DNA of 25,222 nt. Origin: JBJSXF01 sp046086225. GTDB taxonomy: Bacteria; Actinomycetota; Acidimicrobiia; IMCC26256; PALSA-610. Positions 1-6,729 of this stretch are shown piece by piece (position 1 is the stretch's first letter; each line of letters starts with the position of its first letter). Position numbers and translations under genes: made by a program. The stretch lies in NCBI GenBank assembly GCA_046086225.1, contig JBJSXF010000114.1, forward strand, positions 1 to 25,222. Reading direction: 5' to 3'. A model generated the notes under the pieces. It had not been told where the DNA came from and searched no databases. It saw nothing but the letters and a program-made list of their open reading frames with translations.

Positions 1-76
1 CGTCGCCGAGTTCCTCGGAGAGCGCCGACGCGATCTCGAGCCCGCCGAACCCGGCCCCCAGCAGCAGCACCTTCAC
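1..76 (-). CDS. FAD/NAD(P)-dependent oxidoreductase, N-terminal fragment
   Basis: Only the first 25 codons lie in the window; the gene runs off its left edge. The start is GTG at 76-74, and the peptide opens with a hydrophobic beta strand followed by the dinucleotide-binding loop GAGFGGLE. That loop is typical of the pyridine-nucleotide-disulfide/NDH-2/sulfide:quinone oxidoreductase superfamily, in which it binds the ADP part of FAD. The GTG overlaps the TGA stop of the upstream TMEM175-like gene (GTGA, 4 bases), so the two are probably translationally coupled in one operon. The exact enzyme cannot be told from so short a piece; NADH dehydrogenase type II and related flavoproteins are equally possible. 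Confidence 0.7.
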   Translation of the reverse strand, partial: MKVLLLGAGFGGLEIASALSEELGD

Positions 77-747
77 GATCCGCTCCCCTCACGCGCAACC
101 AACCGGCTCCCGGTGAACCGGGCGAACGACGCCGGCACCGCGAACACCACGAACATGACCGCCCACATCACCAACGCCGGGATGACGCTCACCGCGGCGA
201 CGACGAGGCAGGCGATCGTCCATACCGCCGAGCACCCGTAGTTGAACCCCATGCCCCGGGCCCGCACCGGGTCGATCGTCGGGTCGGCGAGTCCGCGCCC
301 GACGACGTAGCGCCACAACCCCCAGAACGACGACGCGATCAGCCAGAAGAGCAGGCCGTAGAGCAGGAGCGCCGTGCGCCGGTCGCCGGCATCCCCGGTG
401 ATGTGCTCGGCGAGCACCGCGGTCGGGAAGGGCACGAGCGAGACGAGCGCGAGTTGGAACCCGTTCACCCACAGCAGTCCTGCGTCGGCCCGGCGCACGT
501 AGCCGTAGACGCAATGGTGATTGATCCAACAGACGAGAATCGTCGCGAACCCGACGAGGAAGGCGACGAGCGTCGGCCACTGGTCGAAGAGGTGGTCGGC
601 CAGACCACCCGCCGTCTCCGATCCCTTCGCCGCCGCGACCACGTCGAAGGTGAGCAGCGTGAGGGCGACGGCGAACACCCCGTCGGAGAGGGCATCGATC
701 CGGCCCCGGGACATCGCGCCGTCGGCGGGCGACTCCCCGGTGCTCAC
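73..747 (-). CDS. TMEM175-family (DUF1211) potassium-channel-like membrane protein
   Basis: About 224 residues from GTG at 747, or 213 from ATG at 714. The TMEM175/DUF1211 signature is near the N-terminus (RIDALSDGVFAVALTLL; family consensus R...FSDGVFAIA.TLL, with Leu here for Phe). Six hydrophobic segments can be picked out across the protein, matching the six-helix prokaryotic TMEM175 unit, which assembles as a tetramer in the cytoplasmic membrane and conducts K+ and other monovalent cations. ATG 714 sits at the family's usual distance from the signature but has no Shine-Dalgarno. GTG 747 overlaps the stop of an 8-codon reading frame (744-770) that starts 6 bases after a TACGTT box, so coupling favours 747. 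The 3' end overlaps the oxidoreductase start by 4 bases. The family call is firm; the start is not. Confidence 0.85.
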   Translation of the reverse strand: MSTGESPADGAMSRGRIDALSDGVFAVALTLLTFDVVAAAKGSETAGGLADHLFDQWPTLVAFLVGFATILVCWINHHCVYGYVRRADAGLLWVNGFQLALVSLVPFPTAVLAEHITGDAGDRRTALLLYGLLFWLIASSFWGLWRYVVGRGLADPTIDPVRARGMGFNYGCSAVWTIACLVVAAVSVIPALVMWAVMFVVFAVPASFARFTGSRLVAREGSGS

Positions 748-770
748 TCGACCCACGTCCGCTCGCTCAC
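744..770 (-). CDS. Candidate 8-codon leader ORF before the TMEM175-like gene
   Basis: A GTG at 770-768 lies exactly 6 bases downstream of a TACGTT -10-like box (777-782, minus strand), the layout of a leaderless mRNA. The frame encodes MSERTWVE and ends in TGA at 746-744, which overlaps GTG 747 of the TMEM175-like gene (GTGA). It could deliver ribosomes to a start that has no Shine-Dalgarno. It is very short and the overlap could be chance, so this is a hypothesis. Confidence 0.3.
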   Translation of the reverse strand: MSERTWVE

Positions 771-776
771 GCGCCG

Positions 777-782
777 AACGTA
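777..782 (-). promoter_or_regulatory. -10 box (TACGTT) for the TMEM175-like operon
   Basis: On the minus strand TACGTT is followed by 6 bases and then GTG at 770. It matches the TANNNT -10 of actinobacterial promoters. No clear -35 is seen 17 bases upstream. Confidence 0.4.
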
Positions 783-878
783 GCAACCGGAATCCGAGCG
801 GCACCGGGACCACCCCCGGGGCCCGCAGCAGGGGCAGTCGGTCCGGTCATTTACCGACGATCCGGTCGGAAGGGCCAG

Positions 879-951
879 CGCGCTCGGAGGGACTCGAACC
901 CCCAACCTTCTGATCCGTAGTCAGATGCTCTATCCATTGAGCTACGAGCGC
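879..951 (-). tRNA. tRNA-Arg (anticodon ACG)
   Basis: A 73-nt cloverleaf on the minus strand. The 7-bp acceptor stem GCGCTCG/CGAGCGC pairs fully (951-945 with 886-880), the discriminator is G at 879, and the D arm carries GCTC/GAGC. The anticodon stem TCTGA/TCAGA encloses the loop CTACGGA, so the anticodon is ACG, read as ICG after A34 deamination. The T loop is TTCGAGT. CCA is not encoded (the next bases read CTG). It decodes CGU/CGC/CGA arginine codons, the main arginine family in GC-rich genomes. Confidence 0.97.
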
Positions 952-1068
952 GAGGGAGCGGAGTCTAGCGACGACCGGGAGACCGACTCCCGGGGTCGCG
1001 GTGCGGACCGTGGGCCGCCCGCGCGATCCTGAGGGACGGCATTCCGGGCCGGGCCACGGAGGGACGAG

Positions 1069-2643
1069 GTGCGCAGGACGAGAGCGATCGCCGCGGCGCT
1101 GGCCGTGGTCGCCGTCACCGCGTGCGCCCGCAGCGAGTCGCTCCCGGGCCCGGGCTCGACCGAACCCGCCACCCCGACCGGATCGGGCGCCCGACCGTCG
1201 GTCGTCGTGATCCTCGTCGACGACCTCGACCTCGCCATGTACGCCGATCGCGACCGCTTCCCGGTCTTCCACCAGGAGATGGTGCAGCGGGGCACGACGC
1301 TCAGCAACTTCTTCGTGACCGAGTCGCTCTGCTGTCCGTCGCGCGCCTCGCTCCTCCGCGGGCAGTACGTGCACAACACCGGCATCCGCTCGAACGTGCC
1401 CCCGGCCGGCGGGTTCGAGAAGTTCCGGGCCGACGGACTGGAGCAGTCGACCCTCGCCACCTGGCTCCGTGACGCCGGGTACCACACCGGCCTCATCGGC
1501 AAGTATCTGAACGGCTACCCGGTCGCGGGCGACGAGGCGTACGTCCCCCCGGGCTGGGACGAGTGGGTCGCACCCGTGCGGGGCAACCCGTACACGCAGT
1601 ACGACTACACGCTCAACGACAACGGCACCTTCGTCGAGTACCGCAACGCCGAGTCCGACTACCTCGGCGACATCCTGAACGCCGAGGCGAACGACTTCAT
1701 CCGCACCGCGCCGGCCGACCGGCCGTTCTTCCTCTACGTCGCCCCGTTCGTGCCCCACGATCCGGCCGAGCCCCCGGCCCGGTACAGCGAAGCCTTCCCC
1801 GACGCTTCGCTCCCGCGTCCGCCGTCGTTCGACCAACCGGATCTCTCGGCCGAGCCGGCCTGGTTCCGGGAGCGGCGTCCGCTCCTCAACTCCGAGATCC
1901 GCACGATGGAGGTGCTCTACCGGCTGCGCCTCCAGAGCATGCTGTCGGTCGAGGACCTCATCCGTGGCGTCGTCGACACGCTCGAGGCCACCGACCGTCT
2001 GCGCGACACCTACGTCGTCGTCACCTCCGACAACGGGTTCCACCTCGGGGAGCACCGGCTCCGCCCCGGCAAGGAAACCGCCTACGAGGAGGACATCCAC
2101 GTGCCGTTCGTCGTGCGCGGCCCGGGAATCCCGGCCGGCGAACGCATCGACGACCTCACGAGCGCCGTCGACGTCGCCCCGACGATCGCCGAGCTGGCCG
2201 GAGCGGCGGTGCCCGACTTCGTCGACGGGGCGTCGATCGTGAACCGCCTCCTCGGGGGCCCGGCCGAGCCGGGTGCCGGGCGCGACATCCTGATCGAGCA
2301 CCTGGGCCGTACCGATCCGGCCGTGGGCGAACGGCGGCCGTTCGACCCCGACGCGACCGCACCTGTCCCCGAGGACGCGCCCGCCGACGCGACCACGACC
2401 CAGGACCGGGTCCGGGCGTACGGCTCACCCCCGTCCTACGCGGCGATCCGCACCGAGCGCTACCTCTACGTCGAGTACGAGACGGGCGAACGCCAGCTCT
2501 ACGACCTGAACACCGACCCGTTCCAGCTGCGGAACCTCGCCGCGACCGCACCGGAAGCTCTGCGGCGCGACCTCGCCGATCGGCTCGCCCGCCTCCGCAC
2601 CTGCGCGGCCGCGACCTGCCGGGCTACGACGGCGCGTCGATGA
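1069..2643 (+). CDS. Lipoprotein sulfatase, N-acetylglucosamine-6-sulfatase-like
   Basis: 524 residues from GTG 1069, with Shine-Dalgarno GGAGGG at 1058-1063. The N-terminus is a lipoprotein signal (positively charged, hydrophobic, lipobox VTAC with C19), so the enzyme should be exported and lipid-anchored. The sulfatase core follows: metal-binding VDD at 50-52, then CCPSR at 88-92. This is the C-x-P-S-R formylglycine motif, making C88 the residue converted to FGly, within LCCPSRASLLRGQ. Later landmarks are the metal-site motif SDNGFHLGEH and a GKETAYEEDIHVPFVVRGPG stretch. The overall pattern (NFFVTESLCCPSRASLLRGQ, VPPGWDEW, YDYTLNDNG, MLSVEDLI) matches the GlcNAc-6-sulfatase/GNS branch. Inferred role: desulfation of sulfated glycans outside the cell. 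It converges on the esterase gene with a 20-base overlap of 3' ends. No sulfatase-modifying factor is in the window. Confidence 0.9.
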   Translation: MRRTRAIAAALAVVAVTACARSESLPGPGSTEPATPTGSGARPSVVVILVDDLDLAMYADRDRFPVFHQEMVQRGTTLSNFFVTESLCCPSRASLLRGQYVHNTGIRSNVPPAGGFEKFRADGLEQSTLATWLRDAGYHTGLIGKYLNGYPVAGDEAYVPPGWDEWVAPVRGNPYTQYDYTLNDNGTFVEYRNAESDYLGDILNAEANDFIRTAPADRPFFLYVAPFVPHDPAEPPARYSEAFPDASLPRPPSFDQPDLSAEPAWFRERRPLLNSEIRTMEVLYRLRLQSMLSVEDLIRGVVDTLEATDRLRDTYVVVTSDNGFHLGEHRLRPGKETAYEEDIHVPFVVRGPGIPAGERIDDLTSAVDVAPTIAELAGAAVPDFVDGASIVNRLLGGPAEPGAGRDILIEHLGRTDPAVGERRPFDPDATAPVPEDAPADATTTQDRVRAYGSPPSYAAIRTERYLYVEYETGERQLYDLNTDPFQLRNLAATAPEALRRDLADRLARLRTCAAATCRATTARR

Positions 2644-3493
2644 GCCAGAGCGCCCAGTAGAGGAAGTTGCGCGTGCGGGCGATGATCTCGTTGCGGTGCC
2701 CGTAGGGGACGTGCCCTTCGCCCTCGTAGGTGGTGAGGAACACGTCGAGGCCCTTGTTCGTCGCCTGGGTCACCGTGCTCGTCGCCCACGAATAGGGAAC
2801 GGCCGTGTCGGTGGTGCCGTGGAAGAGCAGGGCGGGCGCGTCACCGGGTCCGATCGACGACACCAGGTTCGCTCCCGACAGCGATACGGCGGCCCGCACC
2901 GAGGCCGACGGATCCTCACCCGATCCGTAGCCGACGGACAACGCGGTGATCGCCCCGGCCGACGTGCCCGCGATCGCGATGCGGGTGGCGTCGATGCCGT
3001 AAGTGGATGCATTGGTGCGCAGGAACCGCACTGCGGTCTGGGCGTCGGCCCGGGCGTTCTGCATCGTCTGCACGCAGGTCGCGGTCGGGGCCGCCGCCGA
3101 GCAGCCCGTCGGCTCGAGCCGGTAGCTGATCGAGGCGCTCACATATCCCATGCGACCGAGCTGGGTGGCCTGATCGACGAGCTCGGGTGAGGTCTTGCTT
3201 CCGCTGCTGAACGACCCGCCGTGGACCCACACGACCGCCGGGCGCTTCGTGAGGGTGTCGCCGGTCGGCCGGTAGAGGTCGAGGCGGAGGGTGACGGTCT
3301 GGCCCGAGAGGTTCACCGACGAGCCGTAGACGATGTCGGCCGTCTTCGTGACCCCGGGGAAGATCAGGTCGCGGTAGCGCAACGGGGCCGAGCCTTCGGG
3401 CTCGAGCAGGTGGTACTCGCACCCGCTGAGCAAGGCGACGATCGCGCCGACGACCGCGAGCAGCCGGAGCGGTCGACGAGTCGGGCGGCGCAT
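2624..3493 (-). CDS. Lipoprotein alpha/beta-hydrolase (esterase, BD-FAE/carboxylesterase-like)
   Basis: 289 residues from ATG 3493. The signal ends in lipobox LSGC (C25), so a surface lipoprotein is expected. The alpha/beta-hydrolase landmarks are in order: oxyanion-hole HGG at 91-93, nucleophile elbow GTSAG at 176-180 with S178, an Asp in HGTTD (D229), and a catalytic His in GEGHVP (H261). HGG plus GTSAG is typical of the hormone-sensitive-lipase/carboxylesterase type and of acetylxylan-esterase-like proteins, so small acyl esters are likely substrates; the exact one is unknown. The start lies 6 bases after a TAGTCT -10 box (3500-3505), suggesting a leaderless mRNA. Its 3' end overlaps the convergent sulfatase by 20 bases. 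A joint role of sulfatase and esterase in removing glycan decorations is possible but inferred. Confidence 0.85.
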   Translation of the reverse strand: MRRPTRRPLRLLAVVGAIVALLSGCEYHLLEPEGSAPLRYRDLIFPGVTKTADIVYGSSVNLSGQTVTLRLDLYRPTGDTLTKRPAVVWVHGGSFSSGSKTSPELVDQATQLGRMGYVSASISYRLEPTGCSAAAPTATCVQTMQNARADAQTAVRFLRTNASTYGIDATRIAIAGTSAGAITALSVGYGSGEDPSASVRAAVSLSGANLVSSIGPGDAPALLFHGTTDTAVPYSWATSTVTQATNKGLDVFLTTYEGEGHVPYGHRNEIIARTRNFLYWALWLIDAPS

Positions 3494-3499
3494 CGGGCC

Positions 3500-3505
3500 A
3501 GACTA
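3500..3505 (-). promoter_or_regulatory. -10 box (TAGTCT) of the esterase gene
   Basis: On the minus strand TAGTCT, then 6 bases, then ATG 3493: leaderless layout. The first three bases of the box are also the TAG stop codon (3503-3505) of the upstream methyltransferase gene. Confidence 0.5.
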
Positions 3506-4174
3506 CGACCCGTCGCCCGGGATCCGACCCCGCAGCGAGAGGAACCGCGGGTGCGGGCGGCCGTGCGCGAGGCGCCGAGCCCAGGTCGTGGTCAGCCCGT
3601 GCGCCTCGGTCGCGGTCAGCCACCGCACCTCGGCGATGTCGACCCCGACGGTCGCGAATGCGGGCACGACGACTTCGCTCACGTGCTCGGCGGTGGGTGC
3701 GGGCAGCTCGCGGAACCGGGAGGGGAGGGAACCGGCCCAGATCTCGCCGTTCAGGACGATCCCGATCTCGGCACCAGGACCGCCGAGCGCGGCGATACCC
3801 CCGAGTACGGACGGATCGGGGACGACGATGCCCTCCAGGAGGTGGCCCCACGGCAGCGTGACCGACACCTCATCGGCGATCCCGTGCAGCTCGGCCGGGA
3901 TCGCCTCGGCGCTCGCCCGCAGGAAGCACGCGTTCGGACGACCCCCGCGCGCCGGCTTGCGCGCGCTGCGGGCCGCCGTCTCGGCCATCGCTGCGTCGAG
4001 CGCGTCGAGGCCGACGCACCACCAGTCGGGATGCTCGCCGGCGAGGTGGTGCACGGCCCGACCGTCGCCCGTCCCGAGATCGACGACCGTCCGCGTCGAC
4101 CCGGCCCGCAACCGCTCGAGCTCGGCACGGTCGACGGGTGCCGTCCGGTCCGGACCGAGGACGCGCACGAGCAC
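3503..4174 (-). CDS. KamB/NpmA-like 16S rRNA (adenine-1408-N1) methyltransferase
   Basis: 223 residues from GTG 4174. The SAM-binding motif VVDLGTGDGR (residues 30-39) opens a class I methyltransferase fold. The following blocks resemble the aminoglycoside-resistance methyltransferases KamB and NpmA closely: RKPARGGRPN (72-81), ASAEAIPAEL (87-96), LPWGHLLEG (107-115) and WARRLAHGR (198-206). In KamB/NpmA two tryptophans clamp the flipped A1408; Trp occurs at both matching places here (W109, W198). Length also fits (KamB and NpmA are about 215-220 residues). Inferred reaction: SAM-dependent N1-methylation of A1408 in helix 44 of 30S subunits, which in the known enzymes gives resistance to kanamycin and apramycin. 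The gene lies 8 bases after the stop of rsmI, so the two are probably cotranscribed. The family call is strong from motifs; activity and target base are inferred. Confidence 0.8.
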   Translation of the reverse strand: MLVRVLGPDRTAPVDRAELERLRAGSTRTVVDLGTGDGRAVHHLAGEHPDWWCVGLDALDAAMAETAARSARKPARGGRPNACFLRASAEAIPAELHGIADEVSVTLPWGHLLEGIVVPDPSVLGGIAALGGPGAEIGIVLNGEIWAGSLPSRFRELPAPTAEHVSEVVVPAFATVGVDIAEVRWLTATEAHGLTTTWARRLAHGRPHPRFLSLRGRIPGDGS

Positions 4175-4182
4175 GACGCGAC

Positions 4183-5445
4183 CTACGCCCGCCCGGCCAG
4201 TTCGAGCACGCGGGCGTACGCATCCCGACGGCTCACCCCGGGGAGGGCGGCCAGGGCGGTGGCGATCGTGCGGGGCGACACCCCCTCGGCGAGGAGCGCG
4301 CGAACGAGTCGCTCGTCGATCCCCGCCGACTCGACTGCGGGCGCATCGGCCCCCGGCGGCGGCGCGACCACGAAGGTGTGCTCACCGCGCGGCTCCCGAC
4401 CCGCGAGCCCGGCCACGAGCTCGGCCGGCGAGCCGCGATGGAACTCCTCGAACACCTTCGTCATCTCGCGACCGACGCAGATCTGCCAGTCGGGGCACTC
4501 GGCCACCAGGTCGTCGAGGAACGCCGCGACCCGGTGGGGGGACTCGTGGCACACGAAGGTGACGGCCCCGGCGGCGAGCCGTCGGAGCTCGGCCCGCCGG
4601 GCCGCGGCGCGCCGCGGGAGGAAGCCCACGTAGACGAACCGGTCGACCGGCAGGCCCGCAGCGCTCACGGCGGCCAGCACCGCCGACGGGCCGGGCACCG
4701 GGACGACCGGGATGTCGGCCTCCGCCGCGGCCCGCACGACGAGGTAGCCGGGATCGCTGCAGAGCGGCGTGCCCGCGTCGCTCACGAGCGCGACCCGCGC
4801 CCCGGTGCCGAGCGCGGCGAGCGCAGCCGCGACCCGCTCGGCCTCGTTGTGCTCATGGAGGCTCTCGACCCGCCCGGCCACCTCGAGTCCGGTGCGCCGG
4901 GCCAGATCCCGAAATCGCCGGGTGTCCTCGGCGAGCACCGTGTCGGCCGCCCCGAGCACCCGACGGGCCCGGGGGGCGAGGTCGTTGTCGGCCCCGATCG
5001 GCAGCGCGACGACGAACAGAGCGCCGGGTGGGGCCGGGGCACCGGTCTCGGTGATGGTGACGGTGATCTCGGCGTCGCGCGAAGCGGCCGCCGAGACGAG
5101 GGCCCGGTCGATCCCGGCTGCTCCCGTCGTCGCCCCGCCCGCGAAGGTGCGGGCCCGCAGGGCCGGACCCCGCCGGAACACCAGGCTGTCGGCCCCGCAA
5201 TAGAAGGGTGTGACCGTGGCCCGGAACCGGTCCGACTCCCCGCCGCAGGCGAGCTCGACTTCGACCTCGCCCCGGAGGCGCAGGAGCTCGGCGTCGACGT
5301 GATCGCTCGCCGTCCCGAGCACGCAGGTGGCCCGGCGGGAGATCTCCGGGTCCCGGGTGAACTCGAGGGTCTTCGCGTGGGTGGCGGCGAAGGCCGGATG
5401 GCCCCGGACGGTGAAGGTCACACTGGTCCGCGGCGGCCGGGGCAC
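4183..5445 (-). CDS. rsmI: DUF371-RsmI fusion: 16S rRNA (cytidine-1402-2'-O)-methyltransferase
   Basis: 420 residues from GTG 5445. Residues about 8-133 form a DUF371-like domain, a family best known from archaea (GHPAFAATHAKTLEFT, then ISRRATCVLG, ending in a conserved-looking A..DRALV). From about 142 the RsmI (tetrapyrrole-methylase fold) enzyme begins: LFVVALPIGADNDL, LAEDTR (171-176), SLHEHNEAER, VSDAGTPLCSDPGY (221-234), PVPGPSA, FVYVGFLPRR, ESPHR, and REMTKVFEEFHRG near the end. RsmI adds the 2'-O-methyl of m4Cm1402 in the 16S decoding site using SAM. Two signature blocks deviate slightly (usual ATPIGN is ALPIGA; usual ISDPGY is CSDPGY). The start is supported by TACCGT 6 bases before GTG and by the absence of an upstream ATG in a plausible place: a longer frame to 5619 would run through the divergent sigma-gene promoter. 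Alternative GTG: 5421. Confidence 0.88.
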   Translation of the reverse strand: MPRPPRTSVTFTVRGHPAFAATHAKTLEFTRDPEISRRATCVLGTASDHVDAELLRLRGEVEVELACGGESDRFRATVTPFYCGADSLVFRRGPALRARTFAGGATTGAAGIDRALVSAAASRDAEITVTITETGAPAPPGALFVVALPIGADNDLAPRARRVLGAADTVLAEDTRRFRDLARRTGLEVAGRVESLHEHNEAERVAAALAALGTGARVALVSDAGTPLCSDPGYLVVRAAAEADIPVVPVPGPSAVLAAVSAAGLPVDRFVYVGFLPRRAAARRAELRRLAAGAVTFVCHESPHRVAAFLDDLVAECPDWQICVGREMTKVFEEFHRGSPAELVAGLAGREPRGEHTFVVAPPPGADAPAVESAGIDERLVRALLAEGVSPRTIATALAALPGVSRRDAYARVLELAGRA

Positions 5446-5451
5446 GGCCGG

Positions 5452-5457
5452 ACGGTA
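5452..5457 (-). promoter_or_regulatory. -10 box (TACCGT) of the rsmI operon
   Basis: On the minus strand TACCGT, then 6 bases, then GTG 5445: leaderless arrangement. It should drive rsmI and the KamB-like gene. It lies about 50 bases from the divergent promoter of the sigma-factor gene. Confidence 0.5.
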
Positions 5458-5480
5458 GCCCGCAGGCGGGGCGAAGACCG

Positions 5481-5509
5481 TTGAAACGGCGCCCGGGTTC
5501 GGGTAAACT
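5481..5509 (+). promoter_or_regulatory. Sigma-70 type promoter of the sigma-factor gene
   Basis: TTGAAA (5481-5486) and TAAACT (5504-5509) are separated by exactly 17 bases. It is the only promoter in the window where I see both a good -35 and a good -10. Transcription should begin near 5516, leaving a leader of about 225 bases. Confidence 0.7.
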
Positions 5510-5515
5510 GCAAGA

Positions 5516-5739
5516 CCGGCTGCGGCCGGAATCCCGTCTCCGGGAGGCTCCCGCCGAGGCCCCGACCCCTTGATTTCGGGCCGGTGCCCTCCGCAGCGCC
5601 CCCCGGCCGCCGGGAACATCCCCCCATTGGACGACGTTGCCGCTTCGGTGGGAAAGTCTCACCCGAGACGTTCCCCGGCCGATGGACGGTCGGAACCGAC
5701 CGAACACCCGAGAAGACCCGAGCCAGGAAGATTCACCCC
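5516..5739 (+). promoter_or_regulatory. Long structured 5' leader of the sigma-factor gene
   Basis: About 225 bases between the predicted transcription start and ATG 5740. It holds a 10-bp hairpin with one internal A/G mismatch (5650-5654 and 5656-5660 pairing with 5671-5675 and 5665-5669, loop ACCC). A second hairpin of 6 bp lies at 5687-5702 (CGGTCG-GAAC-CGACCG). A weaker stem CCGGC/GCCGG is near the transcript start. The Shine-Dalgarno AGGAAG (5725-5730) lies 23 bases after the second hairpin. It matches no riboswitch class that I recognise. Translational or stability control of the sigma factor is inferred. Confidence 0.45.
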
Positions 5740-6693
5740 ATGGCCGCCAAGCACGTGAAGGCCCGCCGCGAGGACCGCGACTACGAGGACCTCGTCCGTC
5801 TCTACCTCGAGGACGTCGGTCGCCACGACCTCCTCACCAAGGACGACGAGATCCGTCTGGCTCAGGAGATCGAGGCCGGCATCGAGGCCCGCGAGACCCT
5901 CGAGAAGACGAAGAAGGTCACCCCCACCCAGCGGCGGCAGTTCCAGCGCGCCATCCGCAAGGGCGAGGAGGCGCACCGCCAGTTCGTCAACTCCAACCTG
6001 CGGCTCGTCGTCTCGATCGCCAAGAAGTACCAGAGCTCGGGCCTGCCGCTCCTCGACATCGTCCAGGAGGGCAACCTCGGCCTCATCCACGCCGTCGACA
6101 AGTTCGACTGGCGCAAGGGCTTCAAGTTCTCGACCTACGCGACCTGGTGGATCCGCCAGGCGATCCAGCGCGGCATCGCCAACTCGGCCCGCGTGATCCG
6201 GCTCCCGGTACACGCCGGCGACATGCTCACCGCGCTGCTCAAGCTGCGGGCCCAGCTCGAGGGCACCCTCGGCCGGGCGCCGACCCTCGCCGAGCTCGCC
6301 GGCGAAGCCGAGCTGCCGCTCGAGAAGGTCGTCGAAGTGCTCCGCTACGCCGTCGACACCGTGTCGCTCGACGAGCCGGTCCGCGACGACGGTGACGCCG
6401 AGCTCGGCGACTTCGTCCAGGACCGCAACGCGGTGGCCCCGTTCGACCACGCGGCCACGAGCCTGCTGCCCGGCGAGGTGGCGAAGGTGCTGGCGGTGCT
6501 CGACGACCGGGAGCGCACGATCCTCACCCTCCGCTTCGGCCTCGACGGCGGTGGCGAGCGCACCCTCGAAGAGGTGGCCGAGCACTTCGGCCTCACCCGT
6601 GAGCGCATCCGCCAGATCGAGGCCCGGGCCATGTCGAAGCTGCGGCACCCGTCGGCCGACGTGGGTGCCCGCGAGCTCCTCGAAGCAGTCTGA
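5740..6693 (+). CDS. RNA polymerase sigma-70 family factor (group 1/2)
   Basis: 317 residues from ATG 5740; AGGAAG sits 9 bases upstream. Region 1.2 is at about 17-50 (LVRLYLEDVGRHDLLT). Region 2 spans about 81-150, including NSNLRLVVSIAKKYQ, LPLLDIVQEGNLGL and the promoter-melting/-10 recognition block FSTYATWWIRQAI. Region 3 is at about 155-225. Region 4 includes the -35-binding helix-turn-helix at about 275-300 (TLEEVAEHFGLTRERIRQIEARA). There is no long acidic region 1.1, and GIANSARVIRLPVHAGDML departs from the usual primary-sigma wording, so a group 2 (primary-like, alternative) factor is at least as likely as the housekeeping one. It binds core RNA polymerase and directs it to -10/-35 promoters. 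Its own promoter has both boxes and a long leader, unlike its neighbours. It is divergent from rsmI. Confidence 0.93.
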   Translation: MAAKHVKARREDRDYEDLVRLYLEDVGRHDLLTKDDEIRLAQEIEAGIEARETLEKTKKVTPTQRRQFQRAIRKGEEAHRQFVNSNLRLVVSIAKKYQSSGLPLLDIVQEGNLGLIHAVDKFDWRKGFKFSTYATWWIRQAIQRGIANSARVIRLPVHAGDMLTALLKLRAQLEGTLGRAPTLAELAGEAELPLEKVVEVLRYAVDTVSLDEPVRDDGDAELGDFVQDRNAVAPFDHAATSLLPGEVAKVLAVLDDRERTILTLRFGLDGGGERTLEEVAEHFGLTRERIRQIEARAMSKLRHPSADVGARELLEAV

Positions 6694-6696
6694 GTC

Positions 6697-6715
6697 GACG
6701 CCCGACCCGGGCGTC
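6697..6715. terminator. Bidirectional terminator-like hairpin between convergent genes
   Basis: A perfect 8-bp stem (GACGCCCG/CGGGCGTC) with a 3-base loop lies just after the sigma-factor stop and before the SDR stop on the other strand. There is no T-tract on either side, so it may work with Rho or only as an mRNA end stabiliser. Confidence 0.5.
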
Positions 6716-6729
6716 ACCGAGCGAATCGA

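Noticed and set aside
847..2301. Open frame of 484 codons on the minus strand
   Set aside because: Antisense to the lipoprotein sulfatase and running through tRNA-Arg; no family resemblance.
5446..5619. 58-residue N-terminal extension of RsmI up to 5619
   Set aside because: It would cover the divergent sigma-gene promoter and its own TACCGT box, and the residues are unlike DUF371 or any domain.
5584..5739. 52-residue N-terminal extension of the sigma factor
   Set aside because: It lies in the hairpin-rich leader, has no ribosome site and does not resemble sigma region 1.1; ATG 5740 has AGGAAG upstream.
5516..5739. Known riboswitch in the sigma-factor leader
   Set aside because: I could not match the hairpins to any riboswitch class that I know; kept only as an unnamed structured leader.
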